Below are positions 47,901-61,218 of a stretch of DNA of 64,000 nt, one piece after another. The notes under the pieces were generated by a model that was given only the letters and a program-made list of their open reading frames with translations, was not told where the DNA came from and did no database searches. Made by a program: the position numbers and the translations under genes. Every line of letters begins with the position of its first letter. The stretch's first letter is position 1. This stretch comes from Acanthochlamys bracteata (lineage: Eukaryota > Streptophyta > Magnoliopsida > Pandanales > Velloziaceae): assembly GCA_019914995.1 (NCBI GenBank), contig CM034144.1:3503489-3567488 (forward strand). The letters are read 5' to 3'.

Positions 47901-48762
47901 GCAAAGCTCACTGATCAGGAGAACAGTGAGGCATTTGGTGAGGAGACCAGGAATTCAAAGGACTTGTCCAGCAGCATATTGCAAGCATAATTTCAACATC
48001 TACAAGCTCACTGGTCAGGAGACCAGTGAGGAAGTGAGCTATGCTAGCTCACAGGTTAACTTCTTCTCCCTTGTTATTGTCTTCCCAACTCCTAGCTCAG
48101 GTGAGCATTCCAAGCATAACTTCCACATCTACATTCACATAATTTTCACATTCACATGACTATCGTCTTCTGATGAGTCCACATTCACATTGACATAACA
48201 TTCACATTCACTTCCCACATTGACATTCGCATTCACATAACATCTAAGCAATTCTTGTTGTTCAAATATAGTCTTATTTCATCAACCAAAAGAATAAGAT
48301 TTGATTACAAGTTTGCATAATCAGAAATTCAGAATTCATTGTAAAGTGAAAAACATTACATCACATAATCCTACACTACAAAATATAAATTCTCTCTGTT
48401 GAGAAGTAAAGCAGCAATGTAGATCTACATCTCCAGTAGATGTGGTCTTGACTGCAATCCAGTTCCTAATTGTTGTCTCTTGCTGTTCTTGTTGTTGTTG
48501 TTGTCTCTTGCTGCATTCTCAGCAAACTCCAGAAACCTACAAACCATTTAAACACATCAATCAACAAAATTGAAACCAAATAACAAGTGTAGTTATTATC
48601 AAATTGTTCCAATAAATAACAACTCTTATCAAGTTATTCAAAGCATCAAAAAAATGTCATTCACATTCACATACTACTGCAAGAAATCGAAACCAAATAC
48701 ACATTCTCATTCACATTACCATACTCATATCATTTCATCTACAATCAAAAGTAAAAAAGTGA

Positions 48763-48819
48763 GTAAAGCTCTCCGATCGTATGCAATGGTTTCTTACAGA
48801 TACGACCGGAGAGCTTTAC
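48763..48819. repeat. Hairpin in right MULE arm
   Basis: The same GTAAAGCTCTCC stem as at 42200-42256, retained in the inverted arm. The pairing between the two stem halves is kept although the loops differ. Confidence 0.8.
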
Positions 48820-49550
48820 GGCTGTGGTAGAACTTAGAAGAGGAACTTAGTAGAAATGAACTTCATCTGTAATTAAAAGTGAAATGAGTGTTAGAACATA
48901 GAATTAAAAAATATTATACAATTTTCATTCACATTCAACAGGAGAAGAGAAATTTCCTTTTGTGGAAATTTCTTCACGAACAGCAGGAAAAAATTAATGT
49001 TGTTAAAAAAATTTTCAAAAAATCTTAATGGCAAAATCACAAATCTGCAAGAAAAACAGTCTAAAATTTAGCTGAAATTTGAACACTTTCAACCGTTCGA
49101 AAAGCCCTAGCCGTGACGAAGGATGGGCGACGAATCCTGAAATTGAAAGCGTTAGAAGGCATAGAAGAAGGAGGAGAAGAGGAATTAATGCTTAGTTATC
49201 CCTAATTTCAATCGTCGGCCAACGAACGAACGCTTCACCGACGACGAACGAAAAGTTAGGGTTTGAAGCGGGAAAAGAGATAGTTTAAGAGTGATTAAAA
49301 GAAACGAATAAGATATGAGGAAGAACCGAACCTGCGGCGGGGGAGGAGAAGGCGCGGCCGGGAGCGATCCTGCTCGGGACGGAGCGGCGAGCTCGCTCCG
49401 ATAAGGAAGAAAGGAATGAACGCGTAAAGATGCGTTCGAACGGGTGAGCCGAATCTTCATATAAAATTACCGGATTGACCTCGAGCACTGGTTGCTCTCT
49501 CAACTCCTTAGCGCATTCGCGTGGACCGTTGGATCAAAATCCAAGGTCGA

Positions 49551-50165
49551 GGGAGTTTTATTAGACCTTACACTATTGGAAACTCTCATTTTGAAAAAGA
49601 TTTATGTGATTAGGTGCAAGCATTAGTTTAATGCTATTTTCTATTAGGATTGGGAGAAATAAAGGCAACCACAATTTCTCTTCAATTGGCGGGTCGATCT
49701 ATTAAACATCCAAGAGGAATACTTGAGGATGTGCTGGTGAAAGTGGATAAATTCATATTCCCTGCTGATGTTATTGTACTAGATATTGAAGAAGATAATG
49801 ATATACTAATTAGATCATTCTTAGACACTAGAAGAACATTGATTGATGTGCAACAAATGAAGCTAATTTTGCGAGTACAAGATGACCAAGTCACCTTCAA
49901 TGTATTTGAAGCTATAAGGTTTCCATCCAACAGTGACGATTGTTTGCGAATTGACTTAGTTGACCGAATAGTGGCTGATATTGTTAAGGTGAATCTTTTA
50001 ATACCAAAAAAGCATAGAGATTGAGTTATATACTCATTACTTGCAAGCTTCACCCCCTATTGGAGGACAACTGAAATTTTGAGGACCTTGGGAAAAGCTC
50101 TTGTAGAATAGCTCCATCCATTGAAACACCTTAACTTAAGCTTATGCCGTTGCCTTCACATCTAA
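49551..50165 (+). pseudogene. Athila/Tat-like gypsy protease fragment
   Basis: From about 49551 the frames read a TIGNSHFEK segment and then the catalytic DLGAS motif (one base deleted), followed by a clean 124-codon frame (49650-50024): LQLAGRSIKHPRGILEDVLV, VDKFIFPADVIVLDIEED and LILRVQDDQVTFNVFEA. The linker after it still shows FEDLGK, APSIETP and MPLPSHL, the standard junction before gypsy RT in Athila/Tat-type elements. The reading stops at 50165 where an LTR is inserted. No gag or RT of this element is seen. Confidence 0.85.
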
Positions 50166-50635
50166 TGTCACGACCCAATCCAAGAGCCATGACAGGCATT
50201 GGACTAAACCAAACCCAAGCAAAGCTCAAACAAAGTCCAGCCCAACAAGCCTACAAAAATTGACTTCAAAACAATAATAAAAACAAAATAGTCCCTCGAG
50301 TATTATAGAGCCAACTAAATGAAATATGAAACGATTAACATACCCATGACGTGTCTTCAATCCACGGCTACAGTGTCCACTAAATTTAAATAAAATTCTG
50401 CAAATACTGGGAGAGGACAAAGAAAAAAAAGAGGGTGAGGAGATGCACGCCAGAGTGAAAAAGAAGTGAAATCGCCGTCGGACGGGGCTGATGGGACGTC
50501 GGGAGGGAGCTGGTGAGGAGGAGCTATGGCTGTCGGGTGGAAGAGAGGTAAGGAGGAGAAAAGAAAATATTGCATGTTAGGACCTTTATTTCCAAGTATA
50601 GCTTAATTCAGCCCACCATAATTCAAGCTGTTACA
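50166..50635 (-). repeat. Minus-strand gypsy-type LTR
   Basis: The plus-strand sequence begins TGTCACGACCCAATCCAAGAG and ends CAAGCTGTTACA, giving TG...CA ends. The complement ends in GGGTCGTGACA, as in many Tekay/Del-like LTRs. Next to it, 50640-50670 reads on the minus strand as AATTCGAGGACGAA then a GTTAAGGGGG purine tract, the typical pol-end and polypurine tract of such elements. It is therefore the 3' LTR of an element extending rightwards, or its remnant. Confidence 0.7.
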
Positions 50636-53600
50636 AAATAACCCCCTTAACAAAAATTCGTCCTCGAATTTTCCAAATAAAATGGAAGGAGCTTATACTC
50701 CAAAATTCGAACAACAAATTAGCTTCTCTTCTCTAGCTCCATAGCTTCTATCCTCCGATTCAACATTGAACCTAAGTTTAAAGGTGATATGTCCGAATAA
50801 GGTCTCGCTATGAACAGAATCTTAATCAGGTAGTATGACGTACAATTCCGCTATTTCTTGATGTATACAACATCATCCTCAGACATTCTTAAGTAGTGTG
50901 AATTTCTCGCGGCGGCCAAATCACACAATAGACGAAGGTAGATTTAACTCAAATCAAGTAGGTAAGGATCTCTATAATAACCAAAAATTTCTTCTCGAAT
51001 TTGAGATAATTCCTAAAACAATTCAGCCACAAAACCATCAAGAAACATGTACCCTTATCAAGCAATCACCAAATAGCGCCATCCCCCGTACTAATGATCA
51101 CTACAATCTAAATCCATTCACAATCAATCAATGGACAAGAAGAAAATAAATTCTAAAACTAGCCGCAACGTTCGTCTCCCTCGAGGTTCCTAGCAATCGT
51201 TTACGACGATAAATCTAATAATCACGTGGTCTGTTATAATAACAAAATCTCAACATCAAAGAACTCTTAAAAGTTCCAAAATATACGGAAAGATTTTCTC
51301 AAGAACTAACTAATAAAATTATCTCGAGTACATAAAGGTTTGTTGACGAAAACATCGAGCCTTCACACTTCTTCATATTATCAAATCTGGCAGGACCTTA
51401 CGCATACGAGAGGTGCCCTAAAGTGTTCCAATACATCAAAGGCTCAATCTGTTCCAAATCATCTAGCAAAGATTGAATTCAATTTGAAAATTGTACGAAC
51501 ACTGCTCCATATATTGTCATCTTATAGGATGTTTTTGAAACACCTACGTGCTCCTTGCTGAAACTAATAATGAAGGTAAGGGCCTAGATATCGATCGAAG
51601 ACATAGGAGTTCAAGAAGAACTAATCTCCCGGTAGATGGTTTTCAACGAGGTAAACTTGATCGCTGCGTTAGGGATCAAAACCGAAGGCCCACAAAAGAA
51701 AGATAAGCTGTTGAAGGCTCACACGTTTGACATCCCCCAAAAAAGAATCCTTCGCGGTTGCCATGGACTTATAAATTACTAGACGGTAAACCTCTAACTC
51801 TAAATTATGTTGCAATGTGGTTCATTGCCTTCCAAGGCGGCAGTTAATCTAAAATTATTGCCCGACCTTTTATGCGGTAGATTAGAGGACATGTTATCGA
51901 AAATCGATGCGTATCACACTGTCCACCAATAGTCTTAGCTTTTAATCCTCCATGAGAAGAAATCAAACAATTCTTATTGTTTGTCACCTAAGACCAAAAT
52001 ACCATTCCTTAAATGAGAAAGACAAAGTACTAATTAGAAATCCTTCCTATAAGGTTTGGAGCCGAAAAATGTTTAATAAGCAAGTACATCAATCACCAGC
52101 AAAAATCTGACACCTAATTCCTTAAACACTAACAAAAGAAACACCTTCAAGCTATAGGTCGTAACAATTAATCCATCATGAAACCGTTTGGATACAAGAA
52201 AATATCCAAGCAAGAGTAAGAAAACTAATAAAAAATATGACATCCTTAGCAAGCAAATCACATCGCTAAACACATTATCCGAGGACTTAAATAAAAGAAC
52301 ATCTTTTGAAATATTTATTTATTTATTTATTTATTTGTTCTAAATGAATTCTAATTGAATTCTCAATAACGGGCACTAAACTTCCACGCATTAATCTACT
52401 TAAGGATGGATGAGATTCTTTGAAAACAAAACTTATCTTTAACATAAACATGCAGCTTTAGCATTAAGTTAATGCATGCATTTACAAAATTAAAGTCAGG
52501 TCTAACAAAAGTATTAGAGCCATAACACGAATGAATCCTTCTAATATGATTACACAACTACGAATAAGAAATATATTTCAAGCTACTAGCGCATCAACGA
52601 GTTGATAGCCAAAATTAATAAATAGAATAATAAAAAAAATGCTCGACTAAAATATAACTAGCAGAGGCGACATTCTCATTAACAACGAAATCACATGATT
52701 AAACAAGTTATTCTATGGCCCAAGTAGAAGAACTCGCACTTAAAAAAAAATAATCTATACAATTATAAGTCTAATTCGAATTTAACAAAATCTCAAAACC
52801 ACGAATAAATTGGTTAAGCAATCAATTTATTTTTCTTGGTTTGAAACTTCAACTTGGCTGCCCATAAGTGCGGTACAGGTATTGTTTAAATTATATACAA
52901 AATCTCAACAAATATTGATTAAAAATAACCTTACTTCTTTATTTTTCTTATTTTTCAACAATTCTGTGTAGTCTAAACATTTTTGAATAAAACTTGACTT
53001 TTCGATGGATTTCTTGCAAACGAACAATTGGGTTTGAAATCCAAGATATTGAAGTTCGTTCATTAATTTTTTAGAATTTTTTGGCCAGCGATTTGATACA
53101 TATTCACAGATAAATTTGACACCTAGTGCAATACCGAATCATCTGTGTAGTTTCGAAAATAAGTGAAGTTGAAGGCCTTCCAATTTTAAAATGATATATG
53201 GATGGAAAGATAAGACATATATCTTGAATTATAATATTTTTTCCAGAATTATAGAAGGCCAAATAGACTTCAAAACCATACAAACAACTTGGTGGATAGA
53301 GAGTTCGGATTGGCTAGAACTGCACCTAGCTATTTTTGGAAAGAAAATCCTATGGTTTTAAATACTCAATTTTTAGATTTCCTGAGGGGGCAGCAAGAAT
53401 GAAGGAGAAAATGAGGCTAATCTAGGTTTATTTGGTGGGTTCTTGCTGTTGAAACAGTGAAAATAATGGCCGAAAGTACGGAGCAAAGAAAGAGACGACA
53501 GTTCGCTCGACACCACTGTCTGTTAAGAGTTCTTTTGTTGTATCTCTCATGTTTCTTTTTGTTTTGTAGATCTAAAAAAAATAAAATAAATTCTTTTTTA

Positions 53601-54500
53601 CTAGGGCCATGATGTAGCCTAACTATGATGATTTAATTCGTAATTCTATATTATTTGAAGTCTTATAATTGCTTATTAAGTGTTCATTACCGTGCTTAAT
53701 GGTTTTGAATATCTGTCCAATATTCAATCGATTTGAGATTCATATTGAGACAAAGATGTGATGTATGAATTAGTCTTTGTCACGAATACCATTGCATGAG
53801 ACTCTTATGGTTCGTGCAGTTAATTTAGAATGCTATAGAACTTAATAAGCTTTCTTATATGTTAATTCATAAGGAGATATAGTGAATTATTGTATGGAAG
53901 TATTTTTTGGTATAGCTTGAGAAAGTATATCGAAGAAATTAGGGTTTTCAATTGTCAATAAAGAAATTAGTATGAATACGGACTTGAATTGGATTAGTTA
54001 TGGTGAAATCACATATCCTAAAATTTAAGTCATTCGAGTCATACGAGTATTAGTTTTAGCTTGTTTTGCTTTCTTTTAGTTTTAGTATTCACTCTTTCTA
54101 GATGATACTTAATAAGTTAATCAATTCTCGTGGGAACAATAGTTTTCTCATCATTGTATTACTTGTGTAACTCATATACTTGCGATAGCAATAGTTCACC
54201 GAGAGACAATAAGAACTCTTGGAAGGATCCTAGAGAGTTTTTGATCTGTTGCAATTTTCTGTAGTGTTGTTGATGGCTTTCTTCTTCTTGTTGTTGTTGA
54301 AACCTTTTATATTTTCGTAACTTTTCTGTTTGTGCTAATCAAATAAGTACGGAACATTCTAGTAGTAATAATTTCTGGTCCCTCTATAAAGCTGCAATGT
54401 TGCAAAGGTTAAAATGTTGTTAGAATTGAGATGTTATTGCTGTTCGGATGTTATTGATTAATTTATTGCTTTTCAGTTGGTATTATTATTTAAAACTGAA
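50636..54500 (-). other. Unassigned, possibly the eroded interior of the minus-strand LTR element
   Basis: Apart from the polypurine tract at its left end I find no gag or pol motif and no second LTR. The sequence is AT-rich with short ORFs only, for example 83 codons at 50898-51149. A short (TTTA)n run lies at 52312-52335. It may be a non-coding large retrotransposon derivative or old spacer. Confidence 0.35.
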
Positions 54501-56613
54501 AGTTCAAGTTTGTGTACCATTAATAATTTGTGTAACATTCATAGTGAAAATTTAAAAACTAGAAGTTAAAAGTTTCATGCTTTCATATGATGGATGTTGG
54601 CATGTTTTTGGTAAAGAGGCAACGTACTGGATGTAAATGCATGCCTCATTGCCTTGTTGACATGCTGCTACTGTCGTAGACCGAACACCACTTGCTGGTT
54701 GTCCTGGCAAGTCAACGAGCCGCCGGTTTAACCTGCAACCCGCCAATCTAGATAGTGTTTCGGGTCGACGACCGAATCAATTTTTACAACTATAGGTAGC
54801 AGCAGTCATATGATCTATATGGGTGTATCAGGAGTCTCTCTTCCGCTTGGGGTAAACCCTGGAACTTGTTAAAGTAATTGAGCATTTCTTTTGACAAATC
54901 TATATGACTTTTGTAGCTTCGAATAAATTTTAGAAAATAGTATATCTATCTTACTTTGATTTTATTCCCATTCTTCTTCCATTGTGCTTGACATAAAATG
55001 ATTATCTGTAATTAGAATTAAATAAGAAGGCTTCATAGTAGCTGATTGAAGATAAATTAGATGAAGAGAACTCAAACCTATTCTATCTTGTGAATATAAG
55101 TAACTTTTTATTCATGAATTAACATGCCAACCCTATACAACAAAATGGTTATTGTTTTCGGGTAATAAAAAGTTTAGTTCCGAGAGATTGAATTTTGGGT
55201 GAATCTTTTGGTCTCCTTGCCACGTCCCATTTTGTTACTAATACACCTTCCACCGTCACATGCATCCCAAGGAGACTGCACTCCTCCGTATGAACTAATC
55301 TTTTGGTCTCCAGATTTCTTTAATTACTATCAGGGCCATTCAGGTAATCCAATGTCGGGCCCACTATTTTTATTAGACGGACTTGTCTGAGCTGTGAGGT
55401 CGACCTTAGCTTGTTGGCCCAACCTAAAATTGTGAAGTCCTAAAAACTCATAAAACAAGTAACCGGACTTTTACCATATGTACATACATATATAAACAGG
55501 TCAAATAAAAAACTATGGCATTAACCCTCTTTTCTCGTCGTGATACCTGCCACCATCTGGAGAGTCAAGAGACGCGCATCACATGGTGTCCGGCTCACTT
55601 TTCGCAATGATGCTTTGTCCTCAGCCGCAACTCCCTCTCTTATGCCTGCTAGCCTTTATTCTGACAGCAGGGTAGACACCAACCAATTATATAGCGTCCA
55701 CCTTTTCTTTTTTCAAATTCATATATTATATATAATACGCAGCCAGCAGTAGCTCCAAATCTAAACTGATACAACATATACGCTTACCTCTTGTAGATCT
55801 CTGCTTCTACTTCATGCAATGCAATTGACCACAACATCAGATTCTCTAGTTGCTATATTTCAGTTCTTTTATTATAAAGATTTTGTCATGCTTGTCTCGT
55901 CACACTTCACGAAACTGTTTTTTAGTTGATGATGTGATGATACTGCTTTACTCACTTTCTTCAGTTGATAGTTAAGTAGTATCTCCAAAACAGATCTGAA
56001 ATTCCTTAACCGGGACGCTATACCATAGGAAACAGAACCTTTCTTTCTGACGAGAAATTTGTTTATATAAAACGATGGTATAGCTTTACTATAGTATAAA
56101 AAATATTTCCCACAGTGCATTACAACATCAGTGTATGTGAGCCAGGCAAATATAATCCTCCAGCGAGAACAAATCAAGATGAAATAACAAATAGCAGACT
56201 CAAGAAATGAAGCATGTTGAACTTAAAAAATTGCACATTTTCCATATTAATTTGGGAGAGAAATTTGTGAACTACATGAAATACAAGAAGCTGACTAACA
56301 AAACTTAAAACACATGCCAAATCTGGACAAACTAACCAAATCTCTATGCTCCATTCACTGTGTTGAACATGCAGCTGGTGTGTTCCTGCAACTGGGAGCG
56401 GGAGCGCACTCTCTCCTCCCATTGACTCTGTTCTTTCTATACAAGAGTCTATCTTATTGGGAAGAATGCCGCCTTGTATTACATTACAATATATAATAAT
56501 GAATATGTACCAGCTGCGGCTGCTGCATATAAATCTCCGTCTTCAGCAACCCTTCAAACTATGCTGTGTAAAAAAGAATAAAAAGAAACAGTAAGAAATG
56601 TAGCATTATAGCC
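54501..56613. other. Intergenic region downstream of the glycosyltransferase gene
   Basis: No supported gene. ORFs of 60-101 codons (for example 55872-56177 minus) show no domain or conserved ends. A GC-richer patch at 54640-54770 has no recognisable function. The 3' untranslated region and polyadenylation site of the gene at 56614 should lie in the right-hand few hundred bases. Confidence 0.5.
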
Positions 56614-59600
56614 TCATGAAATCCATGGTTGCTCATCAGGCAACTGCAGACACTCCTGAGGATTGGCATAAAAGTAATCTTCTTCTTTAGGTCTATCAGA
56701 AATCACTATTCGCCCGGTAGGCCTTCCCATTCGATTGGCATGGGCTGCCTTCACAGCAGCGGAAAACTCATCCCAGCCAGTAGATCCATTGTGGTATTGA
56801 TCTATCAGTTCAACAAGAAGCTTTCTGTCCAACAGGATAGTCTTTCTGAAGCCCAAATATCTGGAAGAGGAGCAAAATCTTAAACAGGCTGGACAAACTC
56901 GAGTTTTGATGAAAATATTTATAACAGAAAATTTATGCAAATTTCCTAAGACAAACTTGGCTAAATTTGGAAACAAGAGGCGAAATAAGGAGGGAATCAT
57001 AATTATTTGGAGGGGGCTTGTTACTTGTGTGGTTATTTAAGCTGAACAAGAAAAGTTCAAATAAATGAACCTCAGCCAATTAAGGTCTCTAAGGCAGTAA
57101 GGAAACCAATTCATCCACCTTACAATCAATTATACTGCAAACAAAAATATTTGGCAACTGATATTGCTCGAATTGCTATACTTTCTCTACATTATAAAAT
57201 GGAGCATTATGGTTAAATGTAATTTAAGGTGTACACTTCACCAGAGCACCTGGTGAGTCCATAGACGAATCGAACATCTACAGCTTAGACAAAAAGCCTT
57301 AAACGTGGGTCATCTACGGCATAAATACCGTGCAATTAATGCAATCTAGTAGCTAGAAGGATGTGCTAGCTTTTCAAGTAGTATTAAGGAGCCTAAGTTG
57401 ACCTAATAGGAATAAATCACATAGATTAGATTATTTAGTGTTAACACCTGATGAATTAAAGAAAACTAAAATTTTAAAAAGGAACAAGCAAGCTTTTCCA
57501 GGGACAAATGCTCATCATCTAAAGCTTACAGAGAAAAATAATCCATGGAGATACCAACCTGCGATGGCCTTCAACAACTCTGGCCATGTTACCATCATAT
57601 GTTGGAACAAAAATGTCACTCTCCAGGGCAACTAAGTAGTCTAAGGCTGCCATCTGAGACGAGTGATTCTGGAAAATTCTAAGATCAGAAGGTTCCAACA
57701 ACGTCTCCTTTCTTACCTGCGTGTCCGTAAAGAAAACAGTACTCTGAACAGTCCTGGGAACATTAAACAAAGTCTTGAACAATTGATAAAAGCACACTAA
57801 CCACATTTGGAAATGCTTTGGACAAGCTCGCCATTCTCCTTCTTCCACCATATATTTCTCCTGCTGCTATGTAGATAGCTATATTACGATTAATATCTAA
57901 TGCCCTCAGGACAAGTGCAGTCTCCTCTGGTGTTAGAGGACAAACGCCGTCTTTCCTTCTCAGTTCAGAATCAATAACTTTCTCTTTCCACCAGGGATAC
58001 ACATATCTGCACAATTGGACAGGTCATCATTCATTCAAGAAACAATGAAGATTCAGGCAGCATTAAAATAGTTTAGGAAAGATACCTCATTCTAGTCAGT
58101 TCCACAGCCTCCTTGTTCGTACAACCATGGGTACAACCTGAAAAAGCCAACATATCCATTTCATACCTAAGGTGGAGAACCAAAAAGGGGCCATTCTGAC
58201 GAAGAATTCGGATAACTCTTCTTCCCAACTCTTCAATTTGAGGGGTGAATCTCAAGGCACCATAGTTAACACGGCAACGCAACTTCTGAATCTCCACAGG
58301 CAAACCATTATTAGCAAGCCGAGCATCTGTTCTATTCAAATGAACAACTTTGTGCTTATGTATCAAAGGCAGTATCTGTTTCAAATAATATCCTACTGTT
58401 AGTTTCTTCAAAAATAACGTCATATCTTCTCACGTTTGGCATATTGATAACTGACCTGATTTTCATAGTAAGATATATCAGACCAACTAACTGGTGGCAT
58501 AGAATAAACCTTTCCGAGGTATAGCCTTTGTTTCAACTTTGGAGGAAGTTCCTTCAGGACCCGCACCTTGTCTCTCAAAGAATTAATGAAGTGATCAACA
58601 TCAAAAATCTCATCAAATTCGCTGCGATATCAAAGATGGTTCATTGCAAGTCACAAACAAGTAGGTAGAAATATTAGACCAATCTCATTAGCAAAGTAAA
58701 ATCTACAGGAGCACATATTTATAAGGCACCAAACACACCTAGGGTCATTCCAAAATGAGGTTTTATCCAACACGGGCACAACCAATGTCACATTCAAATG
58801 ACTTGCAATAGCAACCATATCACAGATCTGTAACAAAAGGTGCCATATAAGTCCACTATGTTGCAATCATATTTACAAATGATGGGCATTGGAAAAAAAA
58901 ATGATTAATGTAATGTGAACTAGTGGAAATTGAATGCTTACCGCAGATCTCATTTGGTTTAGACCCCCATTGCAATATACTATCAAATATCCATTGTTCT
59001 TGTAAATTCCTAGTAGATGAAAAATACACAAACAACATAAAAATTAGGTAAATGGAAGAACCTTGTAAAAGATTTCAGCTCCACTAGAAATCCAATACAG
59101 AATAGGCACTCTCTTTGTGGATTGAAATATGTTTTGAGGTTTTACAGTGCAGTTATGCAGAGGTTAAAAGCCCTGCTCTTCATGGATTTGCAATATGTCT
59201 TGAGGTTTGACAGGCAGTCACGCATAGACTAGAAGGTTCACAAACCCAACTGAGAAATTTGATTGGAAGATCATATTTCATGATAGAGATACACCCTAAG
59301 GAGGTATATTCCAGGGCTAACGATACAAGAAAAAACTCCATTTTTTGGTCAAAGGATTAGATCATGGAAAAGTCAATAAAAACATTCTATAGGAAGTCCA
59401 TCATAATCTCTAATTAATTTGAGAAGATGGATTGATGTTCTACCAAATGAATATCACATATGTCCTAAACATCCTTAAATTTGTTATGCTACTTAATTAA
59501 GTTGGTCATGCTGACGCAGAGGATCTTAACGATAACTTGAAGCCCCTAAAAGTATTACAACTTTCCAGGACACATGTACCCATGGAATCCCATGAATTGA

Positions 59601-60303
59601 CTGGAGGATTTCCTTAAAGTACACGAACAAATCTTCGACATACATGTGTAGGCACTAGGCAGCAAGAGAATGAGTTCAAATGATGACTTCAGATGTGCTT
59701 CAATAAAATAAACTCAATTTCTCCATCTAGATGGAACCAGCTGTCAGCACCTTGTCTCAAGAAAAAACCCCGGAAAGGAAGACTTCTGTAGCTCTACAGC
59801 GAAAATAGAAGAAATTGCCATAAATTTTCTTTCTTGATGGAACTGTCAACTCCAGATAATCTCTGAAAGTGCTACCTTCCTACTACCAATACCAAAACCT
59901 ATTCCAAATACATCTCTGCTCACTAATCCAAGTGAAAAATATAGAGAAACATAGCAAATTTGAAATTTACCAAACCGTTAGAAAATGAATATTACTCACT
60001 CTTGGGTGGATAAATGATCAATTCTTTTGGAACCGAAAAAGGAAGCGAATTGGAAGCCGGAGTGAAGCAGGAGGGCCAGCCCTTGAGCACGTGTGGGCTC
60101 CACATTTCGCTGAGTGCCATGAGCTGCACGACGCAAGTCCACAGCAGCACTGTGGTCGTTCCGCGGACCATCCACATCTTCATCCGTGTGCGTGGCACCG
60201 TCCCCTTCACCTTCTCCTCTGTTGTCACTGGTGAAAACTTCAAATCACCACCAACACCACTGCCAAAGTCTGATCGCATTGGCAACTTCTGCATTCGGCA
60301 CAT
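56614..60303 (-). CDS. GT106 / O-fucosyltransferase-like type II membrane protein
   Basis: This is an eight-exon gene: 60000-60303, 58942-59009, 58739-58827, 58456-58621, 58086-58375, 57802-58006, 57559-57716 and 56614-56860. All introns are GT-AG and all phases join, giving 508 residues. The protein has a basic N-terminus, one membrane anchor at about residues 46-64 ([20 protein letters not shown]), then a lumenal catalytic domain with CNGGLNQMR (114-122), [14 protein letters not shown] (277-290), AAGEIYGG and [20 protein letters not shown]. These are hallmarks of plant O-fucosyltransferase-fold proteins; the rhamnogalacturonan-I rhamnosyltransferases (RRT) belong to this group. A Golgi cell-wall role is likely; the sugar and acceptor are inferred from the family. 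The start is placed at MCRMQ; the ATG 33 bases upstream lies in what looks like a 5'-UTR intron end. No damage is seen. Confidence 0.95.
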
Positions 60304-61200
60304 TCTTGGCAGCCACGCCAATGTTCTGTAACCCATAAAAAACCAGCAGCAGAAGTCACAAAGAAGAGGCCAATCACGACCCTACCATTGCCAGACGAAC
60401 GTCTTTGATGATATATGAACTTCCACAAAAATAACTGAGAAATTTCTGTAGCTTTCTCTTCTACAGCTGCCCCGTCCCACGAAAATAACTCGGGAGAACC
60501 AAAATGAAACTTTTTCTTTTTCGTCTTCAGAACCACACACCAACCTTGATAATCTTGTCAAGTGTGGAATCCCTTCTTTCAACCTAAAAAACAAATAGAA
60601 GAAAGCTCGTGAAACGATCTATCTCACGCAATGCCGGTTGAATGAAGCAGCAGCAATTACAGCAGAATCAATCAGTAACTCCACCGGAGCAGATGGGAAT
60701 AAATTCCTCGAAATCTCTCTCCGGAAACATTGAGAGAACAAATACAATCAATCAATCAGTTTCTGAATCTAGAGAAACAAATCCCTCTCCTCCTCTCTTG
60801 TATCAATAGCAAGAACTGAGAACCCACATTATCAATCTGGTAGAAGAAAAACAAAATCTTGGAGAGAGGATCGTCCCAGTAACCAGAACCCGTGATTACT
60901 ACGAAAAATCAATCGAAGAGAGAGAGAGAGGGCGAATAAAGAAAGAAAAAAAGAAAGAATGGGGAAGAAAGATTAGGGAGGGAGGAAGGAAGAGAGAAGA
61001 GCGCTAGAAATGGAATGAGGAGAAAATCCCGGGCTTGCTTTCCCTCTCTGTATTTCTTTCTTCTTTCTTGTTTTATGTAATTTTCTTTTCTTTCCAGAGA
61101 GCAAGCGAGAGAGAGGGAGAGAGACGGCGAACGAGAAAGAGAAAAGGACAGAAGGCGTCGGTTGTGGTTGTATGTAACTTATATGTAATGTATCATCTTA
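60304..61200 (-). promoter_or_regulatory. 5' leader and proximal promoter of the glycosyltransferase gene
   Basis: Directly upstream of the start codon the minus strand reads ATGGGTTACAG, a plausible acceptor of a leader intron. Further upstream, 60900-61140 is a strongly strand-biased GA/CT tract (on the minus strand, pyrimidine-rich CTCTCTCT runs), common around plant transcription starts. I cannot fix the transcription start. Confidence 0.45.
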
Positions 61201-61218
61201 CCAACAACAACTGCTATG

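Larger units (their letters stand above)
41568..49544 (+). mobile_element. Long-armed FAR1-type Mutator-like element (younger MULE)
   Basis: The two ends are inverted copies: TTGGATTTTGATTCAACGGTCC at the left, starting at 41568, and its complement ending at 49544. The mirrored order continues inward for about 2.5 kb on each side: the CGTTCGAACGG box, a CGAGCTCGCCGCTCC box, a hairpin, a glutamine-codon-like CAACAGCAACAAG box and several CTCACTGGTC repeats. Between the arms lies a FAR1-type transposase pseudogene. The left flank may extend to 41537, but the right end stops abruptly against gypsy protease sequence, so the outermost right terminus seems lost and no target duplication can be assigned. 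Confidence 0.85.
46985..49544 (-). repeat. Right inverted arm of the younger MULE
   Basis: It is the mirror of 41568-44060, complete except for the MITE. It has its own copies of the hairpin (48763-48819), the GC-rich leader (49100-49500) and the subterminal repeats. Differences from the left arm are frequent enough that the arms are no longer being homogenised. Confidence 0.85.

Noticed and set aside
57519-57851. Longer ORFs that run through introns of the glycosyltransferase gene (also 56614-57000 and 58651-58866)
   Set aside because: The spliced model keeps phase across all eight exons and the family motifs; the extra residues come from intron read-through.
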